DNA of 64,000 nt from JASEGV01 sp947085405. GTDB taxonomy: Bacteria > Bacteroidota > Ignavibacteria > UBA10030 > BY39. Below, piece by piece: positions 17,989-27,022 of the stretch; position 1 is the first letter of the stretch, and each line of letters begins with the position of its first letter. Below the pieces are notes generated by a model, which worked only from the letters and a program-made list of their open reading frames with translations, ran no database searches and was not told the DNA's origin. The position numbers and the translations under genes are program-made. Location of the stretch: assembly GCA_947085405.1 (NCBI GenBank), contig CAMTWO010000009.1, positions 1-64,000 on the forward strand. The letters run 5' to 3'.

Positions 17989-18789
17989 ATGAATAATGAG
18001 AAAATAAATATCAACTCAGAATTTGCTTCATCAAATGATGCAAAATGTGTCTGGATGGCTGCGGGTGTAGTTTCCTATAAGCTTTGTGATTTAGAATTCG
18101 AATGCGAACATTGTGCGTACGATAGAATAATTCGTTCTAAAATCTCGAGCGAAATTGTAAACGGAAACTATAGAACATCGAACAATGAAAAAACGGTGAA
18201 TTACTCCGACCACGCAAAAATGCTGATTGATAAATTAATAGATTCGGAAATCAATCCAACATATTATTATTCAAAAAATCACATTTGTTTCTGCAAAGAT
18301 GAAGATGACGTTGTATTAATCGGTATCGATAATTTGTTAGCAAAAATTCTCACTTATCTAACTTGTATTGTCTTAATGCCGATTGGAGAATCGGTGAAGA
18401 AACGGAAAAGTTTTTGCTGGTTAGTACAAAAGGGGCGGACTCTTACATTATATTCGCCGATTGATGGAACCGTCGTTCAAAATAATTCATCGTTATTAAA
18501 TTCCCCCGACCATATTCGAACAACCGATTTGCAAAAATCGTGGTTAACAAAAATTAAACTCAAAAACGATTCGAGGTTACAAGATTTCTACACAGGCGAA
18601 GAAGCCAAAGTTTGGTTCCAAAAAGAATTAACGAGAACTAAAGATACTTTCTGCGAGATAATCGAGAAGCACAGACCTCCAATATCTTCGACTCAATTTG
18701 ATGGTGGCATATTCAGCACGTCTTTATCCGAAATCCTACCATACGTTGAATATTGGAAGTTCCTTAAAAACCTCTGCTTTCTTAAATAA
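17989..18789 (+). CDS. Second GcvH-like protein, soluble, with a CxxC-containing N-terminus
   Basis: The 266-residue protein lacks a signal or membrane helix. The N-terminus has a conserved-looking cysteine group (CVWMAAGVVSYKLCDLEFECEHCAYD) that could bind metal. A GcvH-like fold follows (LAKILTYLTCIVLMPIGESVKKRKSFCWLVQKGRTLTLYSPIDGTVVQ). As in the protein at 15293, the lipoyl-lysine position falls on Gly in QKGR. It starts 7 bp after the NrfD-like gene and closes the first transcript unit before a terminator. Confidence 0.65.
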   Translation: MNNEKININSEFASSNDAKCVWMAAGVVSYKLCDLEFECEHCAYDRIIRSKISSEIVNGNYRTSNNEKTVNYSDHAKMLIDKLIDSEINPTYYYSKNHICFCKDEDDVVLIGIDNLLAKILTYLTCIVLMPIGESVKKRKSFCWLVQKGRTLTLYSPIDGTVVQNNSSLLNSPDHIRTTDLQKSWLTKIKLKNDSRLQDFYTGEEAKVWFQKELTRTKDTFCEIIEKHRPPISSTQFDGGIFSTSLSEILPYVEYWKFLKNLCFLK

Positions 18790-18816
18790 ACTATTATTGA
18801 TTTGTAAATTGTTGAA

Positions 18817-18847
18817 AAATTCCACAAATTACTGTGGAATTTTTTTT
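18817..18847 (+). terminator. Intrinsic terminator between the GcvH-like gene and the histidine kinase
   Basis: ATTCCACA (18819-18826) pairs with TGTGGAAT (18833-18840) around a 6-base loop and is followed by T7. It may attenuate rather than end the operon, since the kinase gene starts only 26 bp later. Confidence 0.7.
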
Positions 18848-18872
18848 GTATTTTATAAAAAATGTGGTAACT

Positions 18873-20474
18873 ATGAAAACTTTATTTAACACTATCTCAT
18901 TTCGGCTGTTCTTGACATTGCTTTTCGTGATGGGCATTTTATTAGGGGCTTATATTTACTTTACTCTCCAATCCCAAGAAGAACACATGCTCACCGGTAT
19001 GAAGATAAATTCAAGCCGGCTCAGCGATTTTATCAAAGGTTCAACCCGATACGGGATGCTGCTAAATCGACGCGAAGATACGCATCAAATTATTAACCGC
19101 CTTGGTATTGAACCGGGGATCGAAGTAATACGTGTTTTTAATAAAAAAGGGGAGATAATGTTTTCGAGTAACAAGGAAGAAATCGGAACGAGTGTTGATA
19201 TGACTGCCGAAGCATGTTACGTTTGCCATGCTGCTGAAAAACCGATTGAGTCAGTTCCTGAAAAAAGTCGCGCCCGTATAGTTACACGTCCCGACGGCCA
19301 CCGCTCGTTAGGTTTAATCAATCCTATAAAAAACGAAGTAGATTGTTCTACTGCCGACTGTCATGCCCATCCTACGGATATTAAAGTATTAGGTGTGCTT
19401 GATATTAAAATGTCGCTCGACCAACTCGATCAAAACATCGAAGAGGCACAGGATCAGGTATTTGCTTTCTCAATTATTATCATATTTTTGATAAACATTG
19501 TGTCTGCTATATTTATAAGGCAATTAGTTCACAAACCAGTTCATCAATTAATAGATGGAGCGAAAGCAATTTCAGAAAAAAATCTGAATTATAAAATTCC
19601 CATCACTTCAAAAACGGAAATCGGAGAACTCGCCGATGCGTTTAACGATATGACTGATAAATTGAAAAGAGCTTACGACGAAATTAAAGACTGGTCGATA
19701 AGCCTCGAAAATAAAGTCGATGAAAAAACAGACGAATTAAAACGTGCTCATGCCCATCTGATTCAAATCGAAAAAATGGCATCGCTTGGGCAGCTTTCTG
19801 CAACGGTAGCTCACGAACTTAACAATCCGCTCGAAGGTATCATAACTCTTACAAAACTTCAGGTGAAAAGATTGAATAAAGATAATTTGAAAAAAGATGA
19901 TTATGAAAACATTATGAAAGATTTAAATTTTGTTGCTGAAGAATCACTGCGGTGCGGTAACATTGTTAAAAACCTTCTTTTATTTTCGAGACAGCAAGTT
20001 GAAGAATTTAAAGAGGCAAACCTCGAACAGATAACCGAGCGAAGTATCATGTTGATTGCTCACCACATGCAGATGCACAACATTCAATTAGTCCGCGATT
20101 TTAAATTAACAAACCCAATCATCTTTTGTAGTGCTGCACAAATCCAACAGGCAACAATTGCATTGATGATTAATTCGATTGAAGCGATGCCAAGTGGCGG
20201 AACTTTAACAATTAAAATGTTCGATACCGATGCCGATAATGTCTCCATTCAAATTAACGATACAGGCCACGGGATACAGAGTGAAATACAGGCACAAATA
20301 TTTGAACCATTCTTTACAACAAAAGAAGATGGCAAAGGTGTGGGATTAGGACTTTCAGTAGTTTATGGGATCGTAAACGCACACAAAGGCAAAATAACTG
20401 TTGACTCAATTGTCGGACAAGGAACAACATTTAATATTGTGTTGCCTCGTAAAAACATTAATCTACAAACATAA
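18873..20474 (+). CDS. Sensor histidine kinase with c-type haem motifs in its periplasmic domain
   Basis: I use the ATG at 18873 (MKTLFNTISFRLF). The 533 residues comprise a first membrane helix, a ~160-residue periplasmic domain, a second helix, HAMP (KPVHQLIDGAKAISEKN), a coiled coil, HisKA with the phospho-His in AHELNNPLEG (H314), and HATPase (N-box region MINSIEAMPSGG, GVGLGLSVVYGI). The periplasmic domain contains CYVCH (115-119) and CSTADCH (158-164, CX4CH), both usable for covalent haem c. It would sense redox state or a haem ligand and phosphorylate the adjacent regulator. Confidence 0.88.
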   Translation: MKTLFNTISFRLFLTLLFVMGILLGAYIYFTLQSQEEHMLTGMKINSSRLSDFIKGSTRYGMLLNRREDTHQIINRLGIEPGIEVIRVFNKKGEIMFSSNKEEIGTSVDMTAEACYVCHAAEKPIESVPEKSRARIVTRPDGHRSLGLINPIKNEVDCSTADCHAHPTDIKVLGVLDIKMSLDQLDQNIEEAQDQVFAFSIIIIFLINIVSAIFIRQLVHKPVHQLIDGAKAISEKNLNYKIPITSKTEIGELADAFNDMTDKLKRAYDEIKDWSISLENKVDEKTDELKRAHAHLIQIEKMASLGQLSATVAHELNNPLEGIITLTKLQVKRLNKDNLKKDDYENIMKDLNFVAEESLRCGNIVKNLLLFSRQQVEEFKEANLEQITERSIMLIAHHMQMHNIQLVRDFKLTNPIIFCSAAQIQQATIALMINSIEAMPSGGTLTIKMFDTDADNVSIQINDTGHGIQSEIQAQIFEPFFTTKEDGKGVGLGLSVVYGIVNAHKGKITVDSIVGQGTTFNIVLPRKNINLQT

Positions 20475-20491
20475 AAATACAGGGTAAGTTT

Positions 20492-21841
20492 ATGAACAAT
20501 AAAAATTATGGAATATTGATAGTTGATGATGAGAAAATCGTAAGGGAATCGCTTTATAAATGGTTTCTTGAGGATGGATACCGTGTTGATACGGCTGAGA
20601 ATGCTGCCGAGGCATTACGAAAACTTCAGTCGGCAACTTTCGATATTGCATTTGTAGATATCAAAATGCCCGGCATGGATGGTTTAGAGTTACAACGTCA
20701 CCTGAAAGATATCGATAAATCGCTGACGGTTATTATTATTACTGCCTTCGCATCTGTCGATTCGGCTGTGCGGGCATTGAAGGACGGTGCTTACGATTAT
20801 GTAACCAAACCGATTGACCCCGACGAACTAACACACATAGTGAACAATATCATAAATCAGAAAAAGTTGTTAACCGAAAACATACAACTGCGTGAAAAAA
20901 TAGACGAGTTAACGCAATTCGATGAAATTGTAGGCGATAGTTTACAAATAAAGAAGGTGTTTGAGTTGATCTCAACAGTAGCTAAAACCGATACAACAGT
21001 GTTAATCCGTGGCGAAAGCGGAACAGGCAAAGAACTCGTTGCGCGTGCAATTCATACCCATAGTTCACGAAAATATTTCCCAATTATCCCTGTCAATTGT
21101 GGGGCTATAAATGATAATCTATTAGAGAGCGAATTATTCGGACACGAAAAGGGTGCCTTTACGGGAGCTCAATACCGCCGTAAGGGAAAGTTTGAAATGG
21201 CTGATGGCGGCTCGATATTTTTTGATGAAATCGGTTGTGTAAGCGAACGGCTTCAGGTCGATTTGCTACGGGTTCTCGAAGCTAAACAATTCACACGGGT
21301 CGGTGGCGAACAAGTGATTAATGTGGATGTTCGTGTCATTTGTGCTACTAATAAAGATTTAGAATTGGCTGTTAAAGAAGGAAAGTTCCGTGAAGATTTA
21401 TATTACAGGTTGAATGTGTTCACAATTTTCCTTCCACCGCTCAGAGAAAGAAAAAGCGATATTCCCCAGCTTGCAAATCACTTTATGAAAAAATTTTCGC
21501 AAGTTATGAATAAGCCGGTAACTCAAATCGACCCGGAAGCAATGGATGTTTTAGTGCGATACGATTGGCCCGGGAACATTCGTGAACTGGCAAATGCTAT
21601 TGAGCGTGCAATGGTGGTAGGTAAACCGCCACAAATAAGTAAGGAAGATTTACCTTTCCAGTTGATAAATACAAATGGTATCAAACCGGCTTCAGACTCA
21701 ATCGAAGAAATCGAAAAAATCCACATTTTGAAAATTCTTAATCAATACAATTGGAACATCTCTAAATCTGCTGAAGTCCTCGATATCGACAGAGCAACTT
21801 TATACAACAAAATAAATAAATATAACCTGAAGAACCGGTAA
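20492..21841 (+). CDS. NtrC-type sigma-54-dependent response regulator
   Basis: The 449-residue protein has a receiver domain (phospho-acceptor D56 in FVDIKMPG), an AAA+ domain with Walker A GESGTGKE (174-181), the sigma-54 contact loop GAFTGA (221-226) and Walker B SIFFDE, and a Fis-type helix-turn-helix at the C-terminus (NISKSAEVLDIDRATLYNKI). It starts 17 bp after the kinase gene. A candidate sigma-54 promoter lies upstream of the operon at 15220-15235. Confidence 0.93.
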   Translation: MNNKNYGILIVDDEKIVRESLYKWFLEDGYRVDTAENAAEALRKLQSATFDIAFVDIKMPGMDGLELQRHLKDIDKSLTVIIITAFASVDSAVRALKDGAYDYVTKPIDPDELTHIVNNIINQKKLLTENIQLREKIDELTQFDEIVGDSLQIKKVFELISTVAKTDTTVLIRGESGTGKELVARAIHTHSSRKYFPIIPVNCGAINDNLLESELFGHEKGAFTGAQYRRKGKFEMADGGSIFFDEIGCVSERLQVDLLRVLEAKQFTRVGGEQVINVDVRVICATNKDLELAVKEGKFREDLYYRLNVFTIFLPPLRERKSDIPQLANHFMKKFSQVMNKPVTQIDPEAMDVLVRYDWPGNIRELANAIERAMVVGKPPQISKEDLPFQLINTNGIKPASDSIEEIEKIHILKILNQYNWNISKSAEVLDIDRATLYNKINKYNLKNR

Positions 21842-21844
21842 TCG

Positions 21845-22363
21845 ATGTTCATCGAAATTTTAGGTGCCCGGAATTTTGAGAAATTAGATGTTGGGTTACT
21901 CTGTAAAGATGTAAAATCAGCATTCAATTTAGATGTAGCGTTTAGAAAAACGGTTATAGATTTTGGCGCCACTTTCGATGCAAACCGCATTCAATACAAC
22001 TCAACCCAAATTCTTCATCTACTGCTCAATAGCGGTAAAATACAAAACAATTCCAAAGCAATTATTTTAACCGATTTAGATCTGTTTGTTCCTATATTAA
22101 CTTATGTTTTCGGTGAAGCCGAATTAAATGGCAGGACGGCGATTGCATCGTCGCATCGACTTCACAACGAATATTACGGTTTACCCAAAAACGAACAACT
22201 TCTTCAAACAAGGATTACCAAAGAAATTATACACGAACTTGGGCATACTTTCGGCTTGATTCATTGCAAAGATTATAAATGTGTGATGCACTCCTCCACG
22301 TATGTAGAGGACATAGACTTAAAGGAAGCAAGTTTGTGTATTAGTTGTAAAGTAAATTTTTGA
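21845..22363 (+). CDS. amzA: Archaemetzincin-like zinc metalloprotease
   Basis: The 172-residue protein carries the full archaemetzincin signature: the zinc site HELGHTFGLIHC, then CxM (KCVMHSS), and about 17 residues later CISC. That matches HExxHxxGxxHC-x4-CxM-x17-CxxC, with a second structural zinc site from the cysteines. The start codon is 3 bp after the regulator's stop, so it is cotranscribed with the sigma-54 system. No signal peptide is visible. The substrate is unknown. Confidence 0.88.
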   Translation: MFIEILGARNFEKLDVGLLCKDVKSAFNLDVAFRKTVIDFGATFDANRIQYNSTQILHLLLNSGKIQNNSKAIILTDLDLFVPILTYVFGEAELNGRTAIASSHRLHNEYYGLPKNEQLLQTRITKEIIHELGHTFGLIHCKDYKCVMHSSTYVEDIDLKEASLCISCKVNF

Positions 22364-22411
22364 TTACGATTAAATTTTGTATATTCCACCATCAAAAAAA
22401 AGGAATATTCT

Positions 22412-23902
22412 ATGGCAAAAAAATTTCCGGATACGTTCTATAATCCAATAAGTATTATTGGCACGGTTATTTCTTTAATAACGTTTATTGCGTTTATATT
22501 TTTATTTCTCGTTGGAATCTTCGTTCCATCAACACCCGTATATTTCGGTATTGTAACGTTTATAATACTTCCATTCTTTTTAATAAGCGGTTTGTTGATG
22601 ATTATTATTGGAATAATTTTCGAAAGACGACGAAGAATCAGAGGAGGTGAAGTCCGGCATTTCATTAGCGTAGATTTTAACAACCCACGCCACAGGAGGG
22701 GGACATTTATTTTCATCATAGTAGTGGTTGTGTTTATGCTTTCCAGCGCGTTTGGCAGTTATCAGGCATTTGAATATTCAGAATCGGTAGAGTTCTGCGG
22801 TAAAGTGTGCCACGAAGTGATGGAACCAGAATATTCAGCTTATCAAACATCGCCGCACGCACGAGTCAAATGCGCCGAGTGCCATATCGGGGAAGGAGCC
22901 GACTGGTTTGTAAAATCGAAAATATCAGGCGCCTATCAGGTTTATTCTGTTTTATTCAATAAATATTCGAAACCAATTTCAACCCCTATTAAAGATTTGC
23001 GTCCGGCTCAGGAAACCTGTGAGCGATGCCATTGGCCCCAGTATTTTTTCACTGAATCGAAAAAACAAAAAACTTATTTTAAAAAAGACGAGGCAAATAC
23101 ACCATGGACTATTTCGTTGCTTATGAAAATAGGCGGCGGCTCTCCCGAAATGGGACCGACCGCCGGTATTCACTGGCATATGAACATTATGCAAGATATT
23201 GAATATATAGCGAACGACGCTGCACGGCAGGAGATTGTTTATGTGAAAACCACTGATCATCAAAATAATGTAACCGAATATTTCTCAACCGATAATCCGC
23301 TTTCGCATACCGAGATTGATGCACGCCAAAAATTTAAGGTCGATTGCATAGATTGTCATAACCGCCCTTCTCACGTTTATAAACCTCCGACATCGGCAGT
23401 CGATTTAGCTATGTATTTAAAACACATCGACCCAACACTTCCATATATTAAAAAAGTAGCGGTAGAAGCCCTTTCGTATAATTATTCTACAAAAGAGAAG
23501 GCAATTGATAGCATACGTTATGTAATTGAAAATTATTATGGGAATGAATACAAAGACATTGCTGCCACTCGCACAGAGACAATTAAAAAAGCAGTTTTAG
23601 AAGTTCAAAAAATTTATTCACGCAATTTCTATCCTTCGATGCAAGTTACTTGGAGAGCTTATCCCGAAAATATCAGCCACATGAATAATCCCGGCTGCTT
23701 CCGCTGTCATAACGGAAAACTTGTCAGTCCATTAGGAAAACCAATCATTAAAGATTGCAACAGTTGCCACACGATTTTATATCAAGGTTCTGAATTATCT
23801 CCGAAAACACTCACGACTACAGGATTAGAATTCCAGCATCCTGAAGATATCGGCGACGAGTGGAAAACAACTAACTGTAACGAATGCCATACCGGCGAAT
23901 AA
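22412..23902 (+). CDS. NapC/NirT-like membrane cytochrome c with seven haem motifs
   Basis: The N-terminus has two hydrophobic segments (within 12-70) and a third helix at about 96-115. The periplasmic part has CGKVCH (a CX3CH motif in the first NapC-type position, followed by EVMEPEYSAYQTSPHARVKCAECH), then CERCH, CIDCH, CFRCH, CNSCH and CNECH. Such proteins take electrons from menaquinol and pass them to periplasmic cytochromes. It opens the next part of the cluster, 16 bp before the Rieske gene. Confidence 0.88.
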   Translation: MAKKFPDTFYNPISIIGTVISLITFIAFIFLFLVGIFVPSTPVYFGIVTFIILPFFLISGLLMIIIGIIFERRRRIRGGEVRHFISVDFNNPRHRRGTFIFIIVVVVFMLSSAFGSYQAFEYSESVEFCGKVCHEVMEPEYSAYQTSPHARVKCAECHIGEGADWFVKSKISGAYQVYSVLFNKYSKPISTPIKDLRPAQETCERCHWPQYFFTESKKQKTYFKKDEANTPWTISLLMKIGGGSPEMGPTAGIHWHMNIMQDIEYIANDAARQEIVYVKTTDHQNNVTEYFSTDNPLSHTEIDARQKFKVDCIDCHNRPSHVYKPPTSAVDLAMYLKHIDPTLPYIKKVAVEALSYNYSTKEKAIDSIRYVIENYYGNEYKDIAATRTETIKKAVLEVQKIYSRNFYPSMQVTWRAYPENISHMNNPGCFRCHNGKLVSPLGKPIIKDCNSCHTILYQGSELSPKTLTTTGLEFQHPEDIGDEWKTTNCNECHTGE

Positions 23903-23917
23903 TTGAGAGGATAAAAA

Positions 23918-24352
23918 ATGGAAGTTGACCAAAACAAACGAAAATTTCTAAAATATGTTTTAGGTGGCTCGTTAACGGCACTTGCGGCGATGATATTTTA
24001 TCCGATCGTTGAATATTTGAAACCGCCTAAAACAAAATCGACTGAAGTATCTTCTGTAAAAATTGGTAAGGTAAACGAGATACCTAACGATAGCAGTTTA
24101 ATGTTCAGGTTCGGCACTAAACCGGGAATCTTGGTTCGAACTCAGAACGGCGAATTCAGAGCATTCGAAGCTACCTGCACACATCTCGATTGTACAGTTC
24201 AGTTTAAACAAGAAATGGGTGTTATTTGGTGCGCTTGCCACAATGGTAAATTCGATTTGTATGGAAGAAATATTTCGGGACCACCTCCACGCCCTCTGAC
24301 CCCATATAAAGTTAATATTCAAGGTGAAGATATTTTCGTCTCCAAAATTTGA
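23918..24352 (+). CDS. Rieske [2Fe-2S] protein of a cytochrome bc-type complex
   Basis: The 144 residues have an N-terminal helix (YVLGGSLTALAAMIFYPIVEYL). Rieske box I is CTHLDC (C87, H89, C92) and box II is CACHNG (C105, C107, H108), giving two Cys and two His cluster ligands plus a disulfide pair. Downstream PPPRPL matches the Pro loop of QcrA/PetC proteins. It lies 13 bp before cytochrome b. Confidence 0.93.
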   Translation: MEVDQNKRKFLKYVLGGSLTALAAMIFYPIVEYLKPPKTKSTEVSSVKIGKVNEIPNDSSLMFRFGTKPGILVRTQNGEFRAFEATCTHLDCTVQFKQEMGVIWCACHNGKFDLYGRNISGPPPRPLTPYKVNIQGEDIFVSKI

Positions 24353-24364
24353 TAAGGGATTATT

Positions 24365-25447
24365 ATGAAAAAAAACTATTGGAAAAGGTTTTATAATTGG
24401 TTCGATGAGCGAATCCAATTTGAAGATATAATTCAATTTGCTGCAAAAAAATATGTTCCTGTTCACAGCCACTCTATCTGGTATTACTTCGGAGGTGTTA
24501 CACTTTTCCTTTTCATCATTCAAGTTGTAACAGGGATTCTGCTTTTACTTTACTACAAAGGGAGTGAAGATTTAGCATTTGAAAGTATCCAATACATAAT
24601 GACCGAAGTACAATTCGGGTGGCTAATTCGTTCTGTCCACAGTTGGTCAGCTAACCTTATGGTTTTGGCTGCTTTTATTCACATGTTCAGTGTTTATTTT
24701 ACTCGTGCTTACCGCAAACCACGCGAAATCACTTGGGTAACCGGGATGCTGATGTTGTTTTTAGCGATGGGATTCGGGTTTAGCGGTTATTTGCTGCCTT
24801 GGAACGAACTCGCTTTTTTTGCAACGAAAGTCGGAACTGATATAGCCGGAGTGATACCAGTAATCGGGAAGCCGATGCTTGAATTTTTGCGCGGAGGCGA
24901 AGATGTTACAGGAGCAACACTTTCAAGATTTTTTGGATTTCACGTTGCAGTTATGCCGGCAATTTTCACCGTGCTCTTAGGGATACACCTGATTCTTGTT
25001 CAACGACAAGGAATGAGTGAGCCCATAGGATATGAGGACAAACCTGTGAACGAAAAAAAGACGATGCCTTTTTTCCCCAATTTTTTACTTCGCGATTTAT
25101 TATTTTGGCTGATAGTTTTAAATATTGTGGCTCTGCTTGCTGTATTGTTCCCTTGGGAGTTAGGTGTTAAAGCCGACCCGTTTGCACCCGCTCCCGCCGG
25201 CATTAAACCCGAGTGGTATTTCATGTTTATGTTTCAGACTTTGAAATATATTCCGGCGCATGTATTATTCATTGATGGGGAAGTGTTGGGAGTTCTGTTA
25301 TTCAGCGCTGCTGGTTTACTTTGGACATTAGTTCCTTTTTGGGATCGCAAAACTCTTCGCGGCGAAAAAACCAGATTTATTAATTATCTCGGTATTTTTG
25401 CGATAGTGTATATAATTTTACTCACTGTACTTGGCTATTTAGAATAA
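24365..25447 (+). CDS. Cytochrome b subunit (b6-type haem spacing, fused C-terminal part)
   Basis: The 360-residue integral protein has haem ligands in HSWSANLMVLAAFIH (13 residues between His) and HVAVMPAIFTVLLGIH (14 between), the second spacing being that of b6. The quinone-site motif PEWY is present (KPEWYFMFMFQTLKYIP). The Cys that binds extra haem c in b6f is replaced (WYYFGG where b6 has YCLGG). The N- and C-terminal halves, separate in b6f, are one chain here. With the Rieske protein it forms a quinol oxidase module; no cytochrome c1 or f gene is present, so a multihaem cytochrome probably takes that role. Confidence 0.92.
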   Translation: MKKNYWKRFYNWFDERIQFEDIIQFAAKKYVPVHSHSIWYYFGGVTLFLFIIQVVTGILLLLYYKGSEDLAFESIQYIMTEVQFGWLIRSVHSWSANLMVLAAFIHMFSVYFTRAYRKPREITWVTGMLMLFLAMGFGFSGYLLPWNELAFFATKVGTDIAGVIPVIGKPMLEFLRGGEDVTGATLSRFFGFHVAVMPAIFTVLLGIHLILVQRQGMSEPIGYEDKPVNEKKTMPFFPNFLLRDLLFWLIVLNIVALLAVLFPWELGVKADPFAPAPAGIKPEWYFMFMFQTLKYIPAHVLFIDGEVLGVLLFSAAGLLWTLVPFWDRKTLRGEKTRFINYLGIFAIVYIILLTVLGYLE

Positions 25448-25471
25448 ACGTGAATTCATTTAAGGACTGTT

Positions 25472-26887
25472 ATGACTAAATTAATTATAATATTACTTCT
25501 TGTTTCAGTGCATGTTGGTATGGCACAGAAAACAGTTGATCAATGTATCACTTGCCATAAAGCGATTGGCGATAAACCTTCGAGATTGTTTTCAAAGGAT
25601 TTGCACTCTGCCCAAGGAATTTCGTGTGCTGATTGCCACGGTGGGAATGCCTCTAAAGAAGACATGGAAGAATCCATGAATAAGAATGCCGGGTTCATAG
25701 GCATTCCGCGTGGTGATAAAGTTTCGGAAGTATGCAGTAATTGCCATAGCGATCAGTTGGGAGAAATGAATAAAAGCGTTCATGGAAAACTTACGGTTAA
25801 AGGCGATCAAAAGATTTTACAATGTACTACCTGCCATAGTGTACACAATATCGTTCCTGTAAAAAATGCTGCATCACCTGTTCATGCCTCCAATGTTGTG
25901 CAAACCTGCTCAAAATGTCATTCCGATATTTCATACATGAGGCAATACAATCCAGCATTACCGACCGATCAGCATGAAAAATATCTAACAAGTGTTCATG
26001 GAGTATTGAATAAGAAGAAAGATACAAAAGCCGCAACTTGTGCAAGCTGCCACGGAAGTCACGATATACGGATAGCTAAGGATGTTAAATCGAAAGTTCA
26101 TGCAGCTAATTTACCTAAAACTTGCGCCGCTTGCCACAGCGATGCTGAGATTATGAAGCAATATAAAATATCAACTGACCAATATGAAAAATTTGCCGCA
26201 AGCGTTCATGGTGTTGCCTTGTTAAAGAAAGGTGATGCTGCTGCACCTTCGTGCAACGACTGTCACGGCAATCACGGCGCCACTCCTCCGGGGCTTGAAT
26301 CGATTTCAAAAGTTTGCGGAACTTGCCACGTGCTCAATGCCGACTTGTTCTCTAAGAGCCCTCATAAAAAAGCATTTGACGATCAAAAACTTCCTGAATG
26401 CGAAACCTGTCATAGTAATCATGGAATTATCGCAGGTACCGACCAGCTAATAGGAATAACACCGGAAGCGGTTTGCTCGCGATGTCATACTGAAACAAAA
26501 AACCAAAAAGGGTATTGGGATGCGGCTCGAATGAGAAAAACTCTGGATAGCTTAATTCATGAAGAACAGGAAACTATCAAACTAATTACCGAAGCTGAAC
26601 AAAAAGGGATGGAAGTATCGGAACCAAAATTCAAGTTAAGGGATATACGTCAGGCGAAATTAGAAACCCGAACCATCGTTCATGCTTTCAATCTTGAAAA
26701 ATTTATCGAGGCAGCCAACAAAGGATTTACAGTTACTTCTGAAGTGAAACATGCTGGTCAGGAAGCAATCGGGGAATATTATTTTCGCAGATGGGGCTTA
26801 CTTGCTGCAACCCTTATTATGACGATATTAGCAATCGCTTTATTCGTTTACATTAAAAGAATCGACAAGAAACAGCCCTCAAAATAA
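25472..26887 (+). CDS. Membrane-anchored 11-haem cytochrome c
   Basis: A signal peptide (LLLVSVHVGMAQ) precedes eleven CxxCH motifs: CITCH, CADCH, CSNCH, CTTCH, CSKCH, CASCH, CAACH, CNDCH, CGTCH, CETCH and CSRCH. A charged helical region and a C-terminal membrane helix (GLLAATLIMTILAIALFVYI) follow. Repeated AxVHGV and TCAxCHxxH blocks show internal duplication. It starts 24 bp after cytochrome b and is the likely electron acceptor of the Rieske/cytochrome b pair. Confidence 0.9.
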   Translation: MTKLIIILLLVSVHVGMAQKTVDQCITCHKAIGDKPSRLFSKDLHSAQGISCADCHGGNASKEDMEESMNKNAGFIGIPRGDKVSEVCSNCHSDQLGEMNKSVHGKLTVKGDQKILQCTTCHSVHNIVPVKNAASPVHASNVVQTCSKCHSDISYMRQYNPALPTDQHEKYLTSVHGVLNKKKDTKAATCASCHGSHDIRIAKDVKSKVHAANLPKTCAACHSDAEIMKQYKISTDQYEKFAASVHGVALLKKGDAAAPSCNDCHGNHGATPPGLESISKVCGTCHVLNADLFSKSPHKKAFDDQKLPECETCHSNHGIIAGTDQLIGITPEAVCSRCHTETKNQKGYWDAARMRKTLDSLIHEEQETIKLITEAEQKGMEVSEPKFKLRDIRQAKLETRTIVHAFNLEKFIEAANKGFTVTSEVKHAGQEAIGEYYFRRWGLLAATLIMTILAIALFVYIKRIDKKQPSK

Positions 26888-27022
26888 ACCATAAAATTCA
26901 TTTTTAAATAATGAAAATATCTTTGTAATTATCATTAAATTTTGATAAATTTAGGGGAAATTTTTTGGTTTCCTTTGGCATTGAAAATGATGTAACTCAT
27001 ATATCTTAAATTAATTAAGGAA

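Noticed and set aside
26968..26990. TTGGCATTGAAAATGATG as a sigma-54 promoter before the beta-barrel gene
   Set aside because: The -24 part fits but no TTGC-like -12 element lies at the right distance.
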